From Streptomyces sp. TN58 (GTDB taxonomy: Bacteria; Actinomycetota; Actinomycetes; Streptomycetales; Streptomycetaceae), in assembly GCF_001941845.1 (NCBI RefSeq), contig NZ_CP018870.1:7106001-7170000 (forward strand): a DNA stretch of 64,000 nt. The letters run 5' to 3'. Positions within the stretch are counted from its first letter, which is position 1, and each line of letters begins with the position of its first letter. Both the position numbers and the translations under genes were made by a program. Under the pieces are notes generated by a model, which had not been told where the DNA came from, made no database searches, and worked only from the letters and a program-made list of their open reading frames with translations. Below, one piece after another: positions 16,674 to 25,276 of this stretch.

Positions 16674-18055
16674 CTGCGCTCCTCGTTCGTGTCGTCGGTG
16701 CCGTCCGTCCCGGCGGCCCCGGCACCGGTGTGCAACGGCAGGCGCGCGGCGACCCGGAACCCCCCGTCGGGCAGCGGCCCGGTGTCCAGCGTCCCGCCGG
16801 TCAACCGTACGCGCTCCCGCATCCCCACCAGACCGTGGCCCGTGCCCGGGCCGTCCGGCTCCACCACCGCGTCCCGGGCCGCCGGACCGTTGACGACGAG
16901 CAGGAGGACCTCGTCGTCGTCCACGGTGACCGACACCCGCGTGGGCGCGCCCGGCGCGTGCCGCACCACGTTGGCCAGGGCCTCCTGCACGATCCGGTAC
17001 GCCGACAGGTCCACGGCGGGCGGCGCGGCCCGCGCCGCGCCGGCCGCCAGTGACAGCTCCACCGGCTGACCCGCCCTCACGGTCGCCTCCACCAGCTGCT
17101 GCAACCGGCCGATCCCGGGCTGCGGGGCCCGCTCGCCGTCCGCCCGGCCGCCTCCGCCGGCCCCGCCCGAGCCGTCCGCCCCGTCCGGGGTCCGCAGCAC
17201 GGTCAGCAGCCGCCGCATCTCGTCCAGGGACTCCCGCGCACTGGCCGCGATCGCCGCGAACTCCTCCCGCACCGGCTCCGGCATCCCCGGCAGCCGGTAG
17301 GGCGCCGAGTCGGCCTGCACGGTGATCACCGACATGTGGTGGGCCACCACGTCGTGCAACTCGCGTGCGATCCGGGCGCGTTCCTCCAGCAGGGTGCGCC
17401 GCGAACGCTCGGCCTCGCTGATGCTCTCCTGCTCGGCGATCCGCCGGCGCGCGTCGCCCAGACCCCGCAGCGCGCCCGTCAGGGCCAGCACGACACCGGC
17501 GAGTACGAAGAGCAGCGCGGCGGTGTTCATGGTGCCCGCCGGCTGGAAGAAGCCGAGCACCGCACCGAGCGCGCCGGTCGCCAACCACACCCCGACCAAG
17601 GTCCGGACGGACTCGCGCAGCCCGAGGCAGGCGCTCAGCACCAGGTAGCCGATGACGGCCGTGGGCGTCCACGGCCACGCGTGTCCGGCGACCTTGTCGG
17701 CCTGCGTCAGCAGCACCGCACCGAGGGTGTCCGCGACCAGGACGAGGAGCCAGGCCGGCAGCGGCCGGGTCACCGCGAGGAGCAGGGGAGCGGTCTGCGC
17801 CACCCCCAGCGCGCCCGCCCAGCCGCCGTCCATTCCGTAGTCGTCGGCCAGCACCACGATCGTCGTCGGCAGCAGCGAGACGACGAAGATCCCGGCCACG
17901 ACGTACGGAAGTGCCCGCTGCCAGGCCCTGGGCGCCTGCGCGAACAGCGGCTGCGCCGCCCCCGCCGGGGTACGCAGGGCCGCGGCGACCTGCGCCAGGG
18001 CGCCGGGTCGTCCGCCGGGTCCGCCGCCGGTCCGGTCGCGGGCTTTGTCGCTCAT
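16670..18055 (-). CDS. Two-component sensor histidine kinase (HisKA_3/NarX-like)
   Basis: A 461-residue kinase. Residues about 45-195 hold four or five membrane helices with little extracellular domain, typical of intramembrane-sensing actinobacterial kinases. The dimerisation/phospho-acceptor helix ARIARELHDVVAHHMSVI contains the active His. The ATPase domain shows YRIVQEALANVVRHAPGA (N box) and GHGLVGMRERV (G box). A Gly-rich low-complexity linker lies at about residues 293-305. It forms an operon with the downstream regulator through a 4-nt overlap. Confidence 0.9.
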   Translation of the reverse strand: MSDKARDRTGGGPGGRPGALAQVAAALRTPAGAAQPLFAQAPRAWQRALPYVVAGIFVVSLLPTTIVVLADDYGMDGGWAGALGVAQTAPLLLAVTRPLPAWLLVLVADTLGAVLLTQADKVAGHAWPWTPTAVIGYLVLSACLGLRESVRTLVGVWLATGALGAVLGFFQPAGTMNTAALLFVLAGVVLALTGALRGLGDARRRIAEQESISEAERSRRTLLEERARIARELHDVVAHHMSVITVQADSAPYRLPGMPEPVREEFAAIAASARESLDEMRRLLTVLRTPDGADGSGGAGGGGRADGERAPQPGIGRLQQLVEATVRAGQPVELSLAAGAARAAPPAVDLSAYRIVQEALANVVRHAPGAPTRVSVTVDDDEVLLLVVNGPAARDAVVEPDGPGTGHGLVGMRERVRLTGGTLDTGPLPDGGFRVAARLPLHTGAGAAGTDGTDDTNEERS

Positions 18056-18166
18056 GATCGCCCCAGCCTACGGGACGGCCCTTCCGGGACAGCCCTGATG
18101 CTCCGCCGGGCCCGTGAGGGCGCGCGGGTAGGCTGCCCGGCAGTCGATCACGGGGGAGACGTTCGC

Positions 18167-19114
18167 ATGGGCGGGGCGGCCGCGCTGGAAAAGCTCGTGC
18201 CGGTGCTGCTGGCCTTCGGCGGCGGGGTCCTCCTCGCGCGCCGGAAGGTCGTCGGGGCCGAGGCCTCCAAGGCCTTCTCCGACTACGCCTTCCTCTTCGC
18301 CATGCCCTGCTACCTCTTCGGCAACATCTACGCCGGCGACCTCGCCGCCCTGTTCGACTGGCGGGCGATAGGCGGGTACGCGGCCGCCGCCGCGGTCGCC
18401 GCCGCGGTGGTGGCAGCGACGGCGGTGGCCCGCGGCCGGCGCGAGCCCCGTGCGGTGGCCCTGCGCGTGATGGCGGGAGTGCAGGTGAACACCGCCTACT
18501 TCGCCGTCCCCGTGTTCATCACCGTCTTCGGGACGGCCGCGCCGATCTTCCCGATACTGCTGTTCCAGGTCTGCGTACTGTCCCTCGTCGTCATCGCCCT
18601 CATGGAACTGGGCCGCCCGGACCCCGCCGAGGGCGGCCCGGGCCGCCGCCTGTCCCAGGCCGTCGGGGCCTCACTCGCCACCCCCCTGGTCCTCGCCTGC
18701 AACGCGGGGATCCTGCTCAACCTGCTGTCGGTGCGGGTCCCCGCCGTGGCCCTGGACGCAGCCGCCTTCGTCGGCGACAGCGCCTCGCCGGCCGCCCTGT
18801 TCGCCCTCGGCCTCCACCTCGGCGGCGCCGGCCTCCACCTGCGGGGCACGACACGTGAGGAACTGGCCCTGATCGGCTTCAAGTGCCTGGCGTTCCCGCT
18901 GCTGGCGTGGGCGGTCTGCGGGCTGCTGTTCGGGGTGCGGGGCGACTGGCTGGCGTACCTGGTCCTGATCGCGGCGATGCCGACCCCGCAGAACCTGTTC
19001 GTCTTCGCCCAGCGCTACGACGTGGGTGTGGGCCTCTCCGCCTCGGTCGTGATCAAGACCTCGCTCGTCTCGCTGGTGCTGCTGCCCCTCTGGCTGCGGA
19101 CTCTGGCCGCCTGA
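18167..19114 (+). CDS. AEC (auxin efflux carrier-like) family permease
   Basis: A 315-residue membrane protein with about ten helices, matching the AEC family in length and pattern: an N-terminal helix set ending FAMPCYLFGNI, a long central loop around residue 150, and a C-terminal half with PTPQNLFVFAQRYDVG. In bacteria such carriers move organic acids or other small anions, and no substrate is suggested here. Start ATG 18167 follows GGGGGAG. It is divergent from the sensor kinase gene (112 bp between), so it may be a target of that two-component system; this is inference from position. Confidence 0.8.
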   Translation: MGGAAALEKLVPVLLAFGGGVLLARRKVVGAEASKAFSDYAFLFAMPCYLFGNIYAGDLAALFDWRAIGGYAAAAAVAAAVVAATAVARGRREPRAVALRVMAGVQVNTAYFAVPVFITVFGTAAPIFPILLFQVCVLSLVVIALMELGRPDPAEGGPGRRLSQAVGASLATPLVLACNAGILLNLLSVRVPAVALDAAAFVGDSASPAALFALGLHLGGAGLHLRGTTREELALIGFKCLAFPLLAWAVCGLLFGVRGDWLAYLVLIAAMPTPQNLFVFAQRYDVGVGLSASVVIKTSLVSLVLLPLWLRTLAA

Positions 19115-19202
19115 CCCACGCCTCCCGGGCGGTTGCCCGCGGCGGGAGACGGGAGCGGCAGGGCGTTCGTACCCCCGGGCGGGACCGGCTCGTTGTACCG
19201 GT

Positions 19203-19595
19203 ATGGAACTGCCGACCATCGCGGCGCCGGGCGTCGGGGAACAGGCCGACGCCGCGGCCGATGCCGCCTGCCACCTCTACGACACCGTCGCCCCCTGGGG
19301 GCCCGGGGCGCCGGGCGGGTGGAGCCGGACCGCGGCCGAGGACGCCGCCGAGGCGATCGAGACCACCGCGTACGCCCTCGCCTCCGCCGCCCCGGACGCC
19401 GAGGTGGTCCTCGCGCCCGTCCACGCGGCCCTGGCCGACCTGCGCCGCCGACTGGGCCTCCCACCCGCCGAGGTGCCGGCCGGCGACGGGCTCCCGGCGG
19501 TCCCGCGCACGGTCGGAAACCCGCGGCGGACCCGGTGGGTGCGGGCCCTCACGGCACCTTCGCCCCGGCAACCGCCTTCTCGTACAACCTCCTGA
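19203..19595 (+). CDS. Hypothetical protein overlapping the 3' end of a protease gene
   Basis: A 130-residue protein without a recognised family. Residues 1-95 look helical and acidic (ADAAADAACHLYDTVAP, AAEDAAEAIETTAYALASAAP, HAALADLRRRLGLPP). The last 30 residues are basic and low-complexity and lie in the part that overlaps the convergent protease gene by 47 bp. The tail is probably accidental read-through. No clear Shine-Dalgarno sequence, so the start at 19203 is tentative. Confidence 0.5.
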   Translation: MELPTIAAPGVGEQADAAADAACHLYDTVAPWGPGAPGGWSRTAAEDAAEAIETTAYALASAAPDAEVVLAPVHAALADLRRRLGLPPAEVPAGDGLPAVPRTVGNPRRTRWVRALTAPSPRQPPSRTTS

Positions 19596-20727
19596 CGTCC
19601 GTGCCGAAGTAGGAGCTGTAGGAGACGTCGGGCCTGTCCCCGCCCGTCTTCCAGCCGCCGATCACGCCCACCACGTCGCCGGTCCCGGTGCGGCTGTCGA
19701 GCCGCAGCAGGAAGGGGCCGCCGCTGGTGCCGCCCGGGTAGCCGGTGCAGGCGATGCGCAGGAACGAGCCCGGGATCCGCGAGTCGGTGCTGGTGTACTT
19801 CGTCGTCCGGTTCACGCACGTGCGCGGCCGGGCGGCGGTGGACGGGTGGCCGATCAGCGTGGCCCGGGCGTGCGCGTAACCGGCGCCCGTGACCAGCCGG
19901 TTGCCGCCGACCACGTCCTGCACCCGCCGCCCCTTCGGGTCGGGGCCCACCTGGGCGAAGGCCACGTCGAGGGCGGCGGCGCGGTTGACGCCCTGGGTGC
20001 GGTAGCGCTGGTCGATCCAGATCCTGGAACGGCCGGCGGCCGTGCGGACCACCGGGAACATGCCGAACGGCCGCGGTACGGCCCGCGTGTACTGCGGTAC
20101 GAAGGCCACCCGCTGGGTGTCGGCGCCGAGTAGGCAGTGCGCCGCGCTGACGACGAGGTTGCGGCCGGGGGAGGCGACCACGCTCGCGGTGCAGAAGTAG
20201 GAGCCGCTGCCCTTGAGGAGGAACATCCGGCCGACGACCGGGAGACCGCCGAAGTCCTGGCCGACGCCGGGGCCGGCGGCCGGGATCCGGGGGAGGGCCG
20301 GACGCACGGGCGCGGGCGCCGGGAGGATGCTCGGTCTCGGCGTCGGAGCAGGGCTCGGACTCGGCGGCGGCACGGGCTGGGGCTCGGGTGTGGGCGCGAT
20401 GGGCCCGGTGGGGGCGTCGGGAGCGGCGGGAGTGGTGCCGGTCGGGGCCGGCGGCGCCGCCGGGATCGGTTCGAACGGCCCGACCGGCGGGATCCGCCCC
20501 GGGCCGGCGGGATGGCGCGGTGCCACGCCGGGAATCGGGGGAACGGGCGGCAGGGGACGGGCCGAGGCCATCCGCTCAGGCGTCCAGTAGGACTCCGCCT
20601 CGTGCGCGCCCCAGCGGCCCGCGGCCGCCGGTACGGCCGCTGCGCTGCCCGCCCCGGCCGCGGGCAGCTGCCCCGCGGACACCAGCAGGGCGGCCGCCGC
20701 CGCGGCCACCGTCAACGTACGTCGCAT
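19549..20727 (-). CDS. Secreted trypsin-like serine protease (S1) with Pro-rich linker
   Basis: A 392-residue exported protein. ATG 20727 is chosen over an in-frame GTG at 20736 because GGGAG lies 8 nt before it. A signal peptide (RRTLTVAAAAAALLVSAGQLPAAGA) is followed by a Pro/Ala-rich linker to about residue 150. The S1 peptidase domain has the triad in SAAHC (His about 195), LDVAF (Asp about 252) and GGTSGGPF (Ser about 332). The Ser context GTSGGP and one CTASVV...HC cysteine pair fit bacterial trypsin/glutamyl-endopeptidase-like enzymes. No pro-peptide of the alpha-lytic type is seen. The gene is followed downstream on the plus strand by an overlapping hypothetical gene. Confidence 0.85.
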   Translation of the reverse strand: MRRTLTVAAAAAALLVSAGQLPAAGAGSAAAVPAAAGRWGAHEAESYWTPERMASARPLPPVPPIPGVAPRHPAGPGRIPPVGPFEPIPAAPPAPTGTTPAAPDAPTGPIAPTPEPQPVPPPSPSPAPTPRPSILPAPAPVRPALPRIPAAGPGVGQDFGGLPVVGRMFLLKGSGSYFCTASVVASPGRNLVVSAAHCLLGADTQRVAFVPQYTRAVPRPFGMFPVVRTAAGRSRIWIDQRYRTQGVNRAAALDVAFAQVGPDPKGRRVQDVVGGNRLVTGAGYAHARATLIGHPSTAARPRTCVNRTTKYTSTDSRIPGSFLRIACTGYPGGTSGGPFLLRLDSRTGTGDVVGVIGGWKTGGDRPDVSYSSYFGTDVRRLYEKAVAGAKVP

Positions 20728-20739
20728 GCCGCACACTCC

Positions 20740-22272
20740 CTAAACGGCCTGGGGGAAACGGAAGAGCCGGTCCGGATCGTGCGTGCGCCGGACCTCCTCC
20801 AGCCGGGCGAGGTTCGGGCCGTAGTAGGCCTCGCGCCAGCCGCTGAGCTTCGGGTCGATGTAGTTCTGGTACGCCCGGCCGCTCGCCCACGGGCGCAGGT
20901 CCTGCCACAGCCCGTCGAGCCAGGCCTCGTGCCGGGCCACGTCGGCCGCCGCCGCGGATTCGGGCCAGTAGACGAGGTACTGGGCCAGGAAGGCGCTGTC
21001 CCGGTGTGCGAAGGCGGTGGCGCCGGCCGGGACCCGGTTCACGGCGCCGCCGCAGACCCCGTCCAGCTGCACCACGGCCAGGCCGCCCCGCGGAGCGGCG
21101 GCCCCGTAGCGCCGGACGGCGTCCAGGAGCGCGCCGATCGCCGCGTCCGGCAGCCCCGGGCCGGCCCAGAAGTCGCTGCGGGCGGCGTAGGAGTCCCTGC
21201 CGAGCCGGCCCCGCGGGTCCCTGCCGGGCAGCGTGCCCGGCAGCCGGCACTCCGTGGCGCTCAGGTCCAGACACCCCGCCAGGGCCCGCACGGTGTCCCC
21301 GTGGCTGCGTACGACGATCCAGCTGTCCCGCGGCTCCGCGCCGACCAGGTCGGACAGCCGCCTCAACTCAGCTTCCAGCTCCTGGCGTCCGTCCAGGCAC
21401 ACTGCCCGGACCGAGGGCGCCGCGGCGGCCGCGCCCGTCCCGGGCGCCGAGGCGCCGGCCTCGACCGTGAACTCCACCTGGCTCCAGAACGGGTCCGGCA
21501 GGCCGTCCAGCCAGCGCTGCCAGCCACGCAGGACGCCCGCGGAGCCGCCTTCCGGCCAGTGGAGTTCGGCGAAGGCGCAGTCGCCGACCGGGTGGGTACG
21601 GAAGCGGAAGTCGGTCACCACCCCGAAGTTGCCGCCGCCGCCCCCGCGCAGCGCCCAGAAGAGATCCGGATCCCGGTCGGCCGAGACCTCGCGGACGGTC
21701 CCGTCGGCGGTGACGACCCGCGCCCAGGTGAGCCGGTCCGCGGTCGTGCCGTACGCCCGCGAGGCCGGGCCGAGCCCGCCGCCGAGGGTGAGTCCGGCGA
21801 TGCCGACGGAGGGGCACAGCCCGGTCGGGACGGACAGGCCCCGCCCGGCGAGGGCCGCGTGTACGTCACCGAGCCGGGCGCCCGCCCCCACCCGTACGCC
21901 GTCCCCCTCGACCGCCACCGACGCCATGGCTCCGGTGTCGACGACCAGGGCGCCGGTCCGGGTGGACCAGCCGGCGTAGCTGTGCCCGCCGCCGCGCGGC
22001 ACCACCGGTACGCCCGCGCGGCGGGCGAAGTCCAGGCAGACGGCGACGTCCCCGGCATGCGCGGGATAGGCGACGGCGGCGGGCGCGGCGGCGTCGTAGC
22101 GGGGCTGGAACAGCCGCCGCGCCTCCGGGTAGTCGCGGTCCGCGGGAAGCACCAGCCGCCCGTCCATCCCACGGGCCAGCGCGCCGTAGTCCGGGCCCCC
22201 GGCCGCCGCGCCGACGCTGGCGAGGACGGCCGCGGCCGCACCGCCGAGGACTTGGCGCCGAGGGAGGCTCAT
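20740..22272 (-). CDS. Tat-exported FAD-linked oxidoreductase (berberine bridge enzyme-like)
   Basis: A 510-residue PCMH-type flavoprotein. The N-terminus SLPRRQVLGGAAAAVLASVG is a Tat signal, so it is exported folded. The FAD domain has GGGHSYAGWS (His about 95) and GLCPSVGIAGLTLGGG (Cys about 153), which together give the bicovalent His/Cys flavin link of BBE enzymes. Other marks are GGGGNFGVVTDF and the C-terminal YQNYIDPKLSGWREAYYGPNL BBE region. Such enzymes oxidise sugars, polyketides or alkaloid-like compounds; the substrate is unknown. An AAGGAGGT sequence abuts the ATG at 22272 too closely for ideal spacing, so the start is not certain, although the signal peptide supports it. It is 12 bp upstream of the protease gene start. 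Confidence 0.85.
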   Translation of the reverse strand: MSLPRRQVLGGAAAAVLASVGAAAGGPDYGALARGMDGRLVLPADRDYPEARRLFQPRYDAAAPAAVAYPAHAGDVAVCLDFARRAGVPVVPRGGGHSYAGWSTRTGALVVDTGAMASVAVEGDGVRVGAGARLGDVHAALAGRGLSVPTGLCPSVGIAGLTLGGGLGPASRAYGTTADRLTWARVVTADGTVREVSADRDPDLFWALRGGGGGNFGVVTDFRFRTHPVGDCAFAELHWPEGGSAGVLRGWQRWLDGLPDPFWSQVEFTVEAGASAPGTGAAAAAPSVRAVCLDGRQELEAELRRLSDLVGAEPRDSWIVVRSHGDTVRALAGCLDLSATECRLPGTLPGRDPRGRLGRDSYAARSDFWAGPGLPDAAIGALLDAVRRYGAAAPRGGLAVVQLDGVCGGAVNRVPAGATAFAHRDSAFLAQYLVYWPESAAAADVARHEAWLDGLWQDLRPWASGRAYQNYIDPKLSGWREAYYGPNLARLEEVRRTHDPDRLFRFPQAV

Positions 22273-22432
22273 ACCTCCTTCCTGCCACCGTCCGTCCGGA
22301 TCCCCGTGCAGGCGGGTCCCACGCACACCGCGTTGCCCCTCGAACGGCTCACGCCGAAACGGTTCGGGTTTTCATATCTGCCGACCGGTGCGGCGCCGGC
22401 ATCCGGCGCTTCGCGGGTGCCCGCCGCTCGGG

Positions 22433-22831
22433 TCAGGGGGCGGGGGGTGCCAGGGGCTGGAGGCGGCGGTGGAGGAGGCAGAACTCGTTGCCCTCCGGGT
22501 CGGCCAGGACGTGCCAGTTCTCCGTGCCGTCCTGGCCGATGTCGACGGGTCTGGCGCCGAGGGCGAGAAGGCGTTCGAGCTCGGCGGCCTGATCGCGGTC
22601 GGTGGCGCTGACGTCGATGTGGAGGGGCAGCTTGCCGTTGCGCGGACCGCTGCCGGGGCTGAGGACCAGCGTGGGCTGCGGCCCGCCGAAGCCGGCGTCG
22701 GGCGGGCCGATCTCGATGCTTCCGTCGTCCTCGCGGCCGAGTTCGACGTATCCGAGGACCCCGCTCCAGAACGCGGCGAGCCGTTCGGGGTCGGCGCAGT
22801 CCAGGACCAGCTCACTGATGCGGCATGCCAT
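22433..22831 (-). CDS. VOC (glyoxalase-like) family protein
   Basis: A 132-residue single-module VOC protein: RISELVLDCADPERLAAFWSGVLGY at the N-terminus and WHVLADPEGNEFCLLHRRL at the C-terminus, with a central LPLHIDVSATDRDQ strand. This subgroup (glyoxalase_6-type) is abundant in Streptomyces and mostly uncharacterised. No Shine-Dalgarno sequence is visible before ATG 22831; the mRNA could be leaderless. The 133-bp gap to the upstream methyltransferase holds a 22-bp tandem repeat. Confidence 0.8.
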   Translation of the reverse strand: MACRISELVLDCADPERLAAFWSGVLGYVELGREDDGSIEIGPPDAGFGGPQPTLVLSPGSGPRNGKLPLHIDVSATDRDQAAELERLLALGARPVDIGQDGTENWHVLADPEGNEFCLLHRRLQPLAPPAP

Positions 22832-22860
22832 GCCCGCAAGTCTACGCAGCCGCGGCCCCC

Positions 22861-22935
22861 GCACCGGCCGCCTGCCGCCCCCGCACCGGCCGCCTGCCGC
22901 CCCCGCACCGGCCGCCTGCCGCCCCCGCATCGGGC
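22861..22935. repeat. 22-bp tandem repeat, three full copies and a degenerate partial
   Basis: Copies start at 22861, 22883 and 22905, beginning GCACCGGCCGCCTGCCGCCC, with a diverged partial copy from 22927. The 22-bp period is not a multiple of three and the array is intergenic, so it is not a coding repeat. Copy number may vary between strains. Confidence 0.8.
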
Positions 22936-22964
22936 CGCCCCTCCGCCTCGGCGGGGGCCGACCG

Positions 22965-23618
22965 TCAGCCCTTGCGGGCCAGCAGGAAGCCCTGCGGGGC
23001 GGTCTCCCCGGAGGTCGGTGCGCGGTGCAGGCGGGCCGTCTCGGCCAGTCCGGCCCCGGCCAGCAGGGCGGCGATCCGGTCGGGCGGCATCCGGTACACG
23101 TCGAGGTCGACGGGGTGCCCGTACGCGCGCTCCAGCCGGACCTGCCCGTCACCCGCCTCGAAGGCGATCAGCACATGACCGCCCGGTGCCAGCACCCGGG
23201 CGAACTCGGCGAACACGGCGGGAAGTTCCGGGGGCGGCGTGTGCAGGGTGGAGTTCCATGCGACGACCCCGCCCAGCACCCCGTCGGCCACGTCCAGGGC
23301 GGCCATCGACCCCACTTCGAAGCGCAGCCCCGGATACGTCCGGCGGGCCACCGCCACCATCGCGGGGGAGAGGTCCACGCCGAAGGCCCGTACGCCCAGA
23401 CCGTCCAGACGGGCCGTCACCCAGCCCGGACCGCAGCCCAGGTCGGCGACGGCTCTGCCGGTGCCCGTCCCCTCCCCGCGTACGCACTCGGCGAACGCGG
23501 CCAGCATGGCCCGGTCCAGCGGCTTCCCGGCCGGTTCCGTGCCCTGCAGCCGCGCGTAGTCGACGGCGACGGCGTCGTAGGACGCCCGGACGGAGAGCAG
23601 GTACGAGGAAGCTGTCAT
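22965..23618 (-). CDS. Class I SAM-dependent methyltransferase
   Basis: A 217-residue methyltransferase with motif I VADLGCGPGWVTARL, motif II-like FGVDLSPAMVAVARR, GSMAALDVADG, and post-motif FARVLAPGGHVLIAF. This is the Methyltransf_11/25 pattern of small-molecule methyltransferases. The substrate cannot be told. It lies 33 bp downstream of the NIS synthetase stop on the same strand, so the two may be co-transcribed and the methyltransferase could tailor the siderophore; this is inference. Confidence 0.8.
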   Translation of the reverse strand: MTASSYLLSVRASYDAVAVDYARLQGTEPAGKPLDRAMLAAFAECVRGEGTGTGRAVADLGCGPGWVTARLDGLGVRAFGVDLSPAMVAVARRTYPGLRFEVGSMAALDVADGVLGGVVAWNSTLHTPPPELPAVFAEFARVLAPGGHVLIAFEAGDGQVRLERAYGHPVDLDVYRMPPDRIAALLAGAGLAETARLHRAPTSGETAPQGFLLARKG

Positions 23619-23651
23619 GCCCCTGAACAGTAGCCCGCCCGGCGCCGCGGA

Positions 23652-25169
23652 TCATCCTCCGGCAAGCGGATTGGACAGCTCCGCCCACTGGTCTCCGGTG
23701 ACCTCCGGGCTCAGCCGCATCAGGGTGAGCGCCTTCGTCGGCAGCCGCCCCTCCAGCAGCGCCGCCGTGTCGGCCGTGGCCGGCAGGGCGGCCGCCTCCG
23801 ACAGCACCTCCGCGAAGGCCGCGGCCGACCCCGCCGTGGCACCGAGAGCACCCGTCAGCAGGGAGCCGAAGAGCTTGCGGCGCAGGACGGCCACATCGTC
23901 CGTGACCAGCCTGCCCGACAGCGGCGGCACCGGCAGCCCGTTCGCCCGCAGCCTGGCCGGGCTGATCCGGATGTCGGCCAGGTCGCGGTAGACCAGCCGC
24001 AGCGGTGCGCCGTCGGGGGAGAGGACGACGAGGAGGTTCTGTCCGTGGGCCTCCAGGGCCACCCCCAGCTCCAGCAGCCGCAGGCACACCGACAGCGCGA
24101 GGCGGGCGAACCGCGCCTGCCAGGCCGCCGAACGGGCCGGCGGCCAGGAGGCGAGCGCCGCCACCGGCAGCACCCGCTCCCCGGCGGCCGCGTCCGCGTA
24201 CAGCTCGGGCGGTTCGCGCAGCACGGCCGCCAGGTCGGGGCTGTACGCGGTCACCGCACCCACGGTCCGGGTGATGTGCAGCCGCCCGTCGAGCCGGTCG
24301 GCCAGGCCCTGGAGGAAGGCGGACAGGACCGCCGCCGTCTCGATGGAGTACGCCGAGATGTCACGGACCGAGGAGGTCAGCCGGGCGCTCAGCGCGGTCT
24401 TCACGTGCGGGCCGCCGCCGACGGGCGCCAGCGTGCGCAGGGCCATCAGCGGATGCGCCGCGAAACCGGTCCGCACCCGCTCGTGCTTGAGCACGTGCGC
24501 CGCCTGCCACGGGTGCACGGGCAGCAGGATCCGTCCGCCGCCGTCCCGCAGCCGCTCCGGCCAGTCCCCGGTGACCAGGCACTCCTCGGCCCGTACGGGG
24601 ACCAGCCCCAGCTCCACCACCGGCCGGTGCTCGGGCGCGTACGCCAGCTCCTCGGCGACCGAGAAGCCGGGCCGGGAGCGGCAGTTTGGATGGTAGGGGT
24701 GGCCGTCGACCACGCGCTGTTCCCACTCCCAGGCGGTCCGCGCCGGACGGTCCCCGGCGGCGGGCGGCTGCCCGGCGCGAGAGAGGGCGAGGGAGGCCGT
24801 ACTGGCGTCCAGCTCGGCGGCGAACTCCTCCCCGTGCGGGACCCCGAGCGCCCTGACGAGCTGCCCGGCCCGGCGGTGGGACCTGCCGTCGAGCAGCAGC
24901 TCGTCCACGTACGGCCGGGTGGCGTACGGGTCGGGCGGCGGGCCCTCCAGCCGGCGGCCGTCCGCCAGCAGCAGTGCGAGGCCGTCCGGTGCCGCCTCCC
25001 GGTCCACGACCCACGGCAGGGGCTCGAAGGCCAGGGCCCGCCACAGCCGGGTGAGCACGGCCGCCCGGGCGCCGCTCAGGGCCGCCGCGTACGCCGGCCC
25101 GAGAGCGGGCCGTACGGTGGCCAGTTCGGCGGCGACGGCTTCTTCGGCCGCGGAGGAGGGAAAGGGCAT
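23652..25169 (-). CDS. NIS siderophore synthetase (IucA/IucC family)
   Basis: A 505-residue NRPS-independent siderophore synthetase, which adenylates a carboxylate (often citrate) and joins it to an amine or alcohol. Hallmarks present: HPYHPNCRSRPGFS, LLPVHPWQ, KTALSARLTSSVRDIS (ATP/citrate binding), EAHGQNLL, YRDLADIRI and the C-terminal FerR/FhuF-like tail PTKALTLMRLS. The Lys of the usual HPxHPxxKxR motif is Arg here. ATG 25169 has GGAG 7 nt upstream. It is divergent from a second NIS synthetase with a 107-bp shared regulatory gap. No hydroxylase, acyltransferase, decarboxylase or siderophore exporter is adjacent. Confidence 0.9.
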   Translation of the reverse strand: MPFPSSAAEEAVAAELATVRPALGPAYAAALSGARAAVLTRLWRALAFEPLPWVVDREAAPDGLALLLADGRRLEGPPPDPYATRPYVDELLLDGRSHRRAGQLVRALGVPHGEEFAAELDASTASLALSRAGQPPAAGDRPARTAWEWEQRVVDGHPYHPNCRSRPGFSVAEELAYAPEHRPVVELGLVPVRAEECLVTGDWPERLRDGGGRILLPVHPWQAAHVLKHERVRTGFAAHPLMALRTLAPVGGGPHVKTALSARLTSSVRDISAYSIETAAVLSAFLQGLADRLDGRLHITRTVGAVTAYSPDLAAVLREPPELYADAAAGERVLPVAALASWPPARSAAWQARFARLALSVCLRLLELGVALEAHGQNLLVVLSPDGAPLRLVYRDLADIRISPARLRANGLPVPPLSGRLVTDDVAVLRRKLFGSLLTGALGATAGSAAAFAEVLSEAAALPATADTAALLEGRLPTKALTLMRLSPEVTGDQWAELSNPLAGG

Positions 25170-25276
25170 GCTGGGCTCCGCCTTCGGAATGTCGCTTCAC
25201 GGGATGATCACGTCATCATTGCGGATACCGACGATCATGACCGGTGGTTCCGCTTCACGGACCGCCGGCCCACCGG

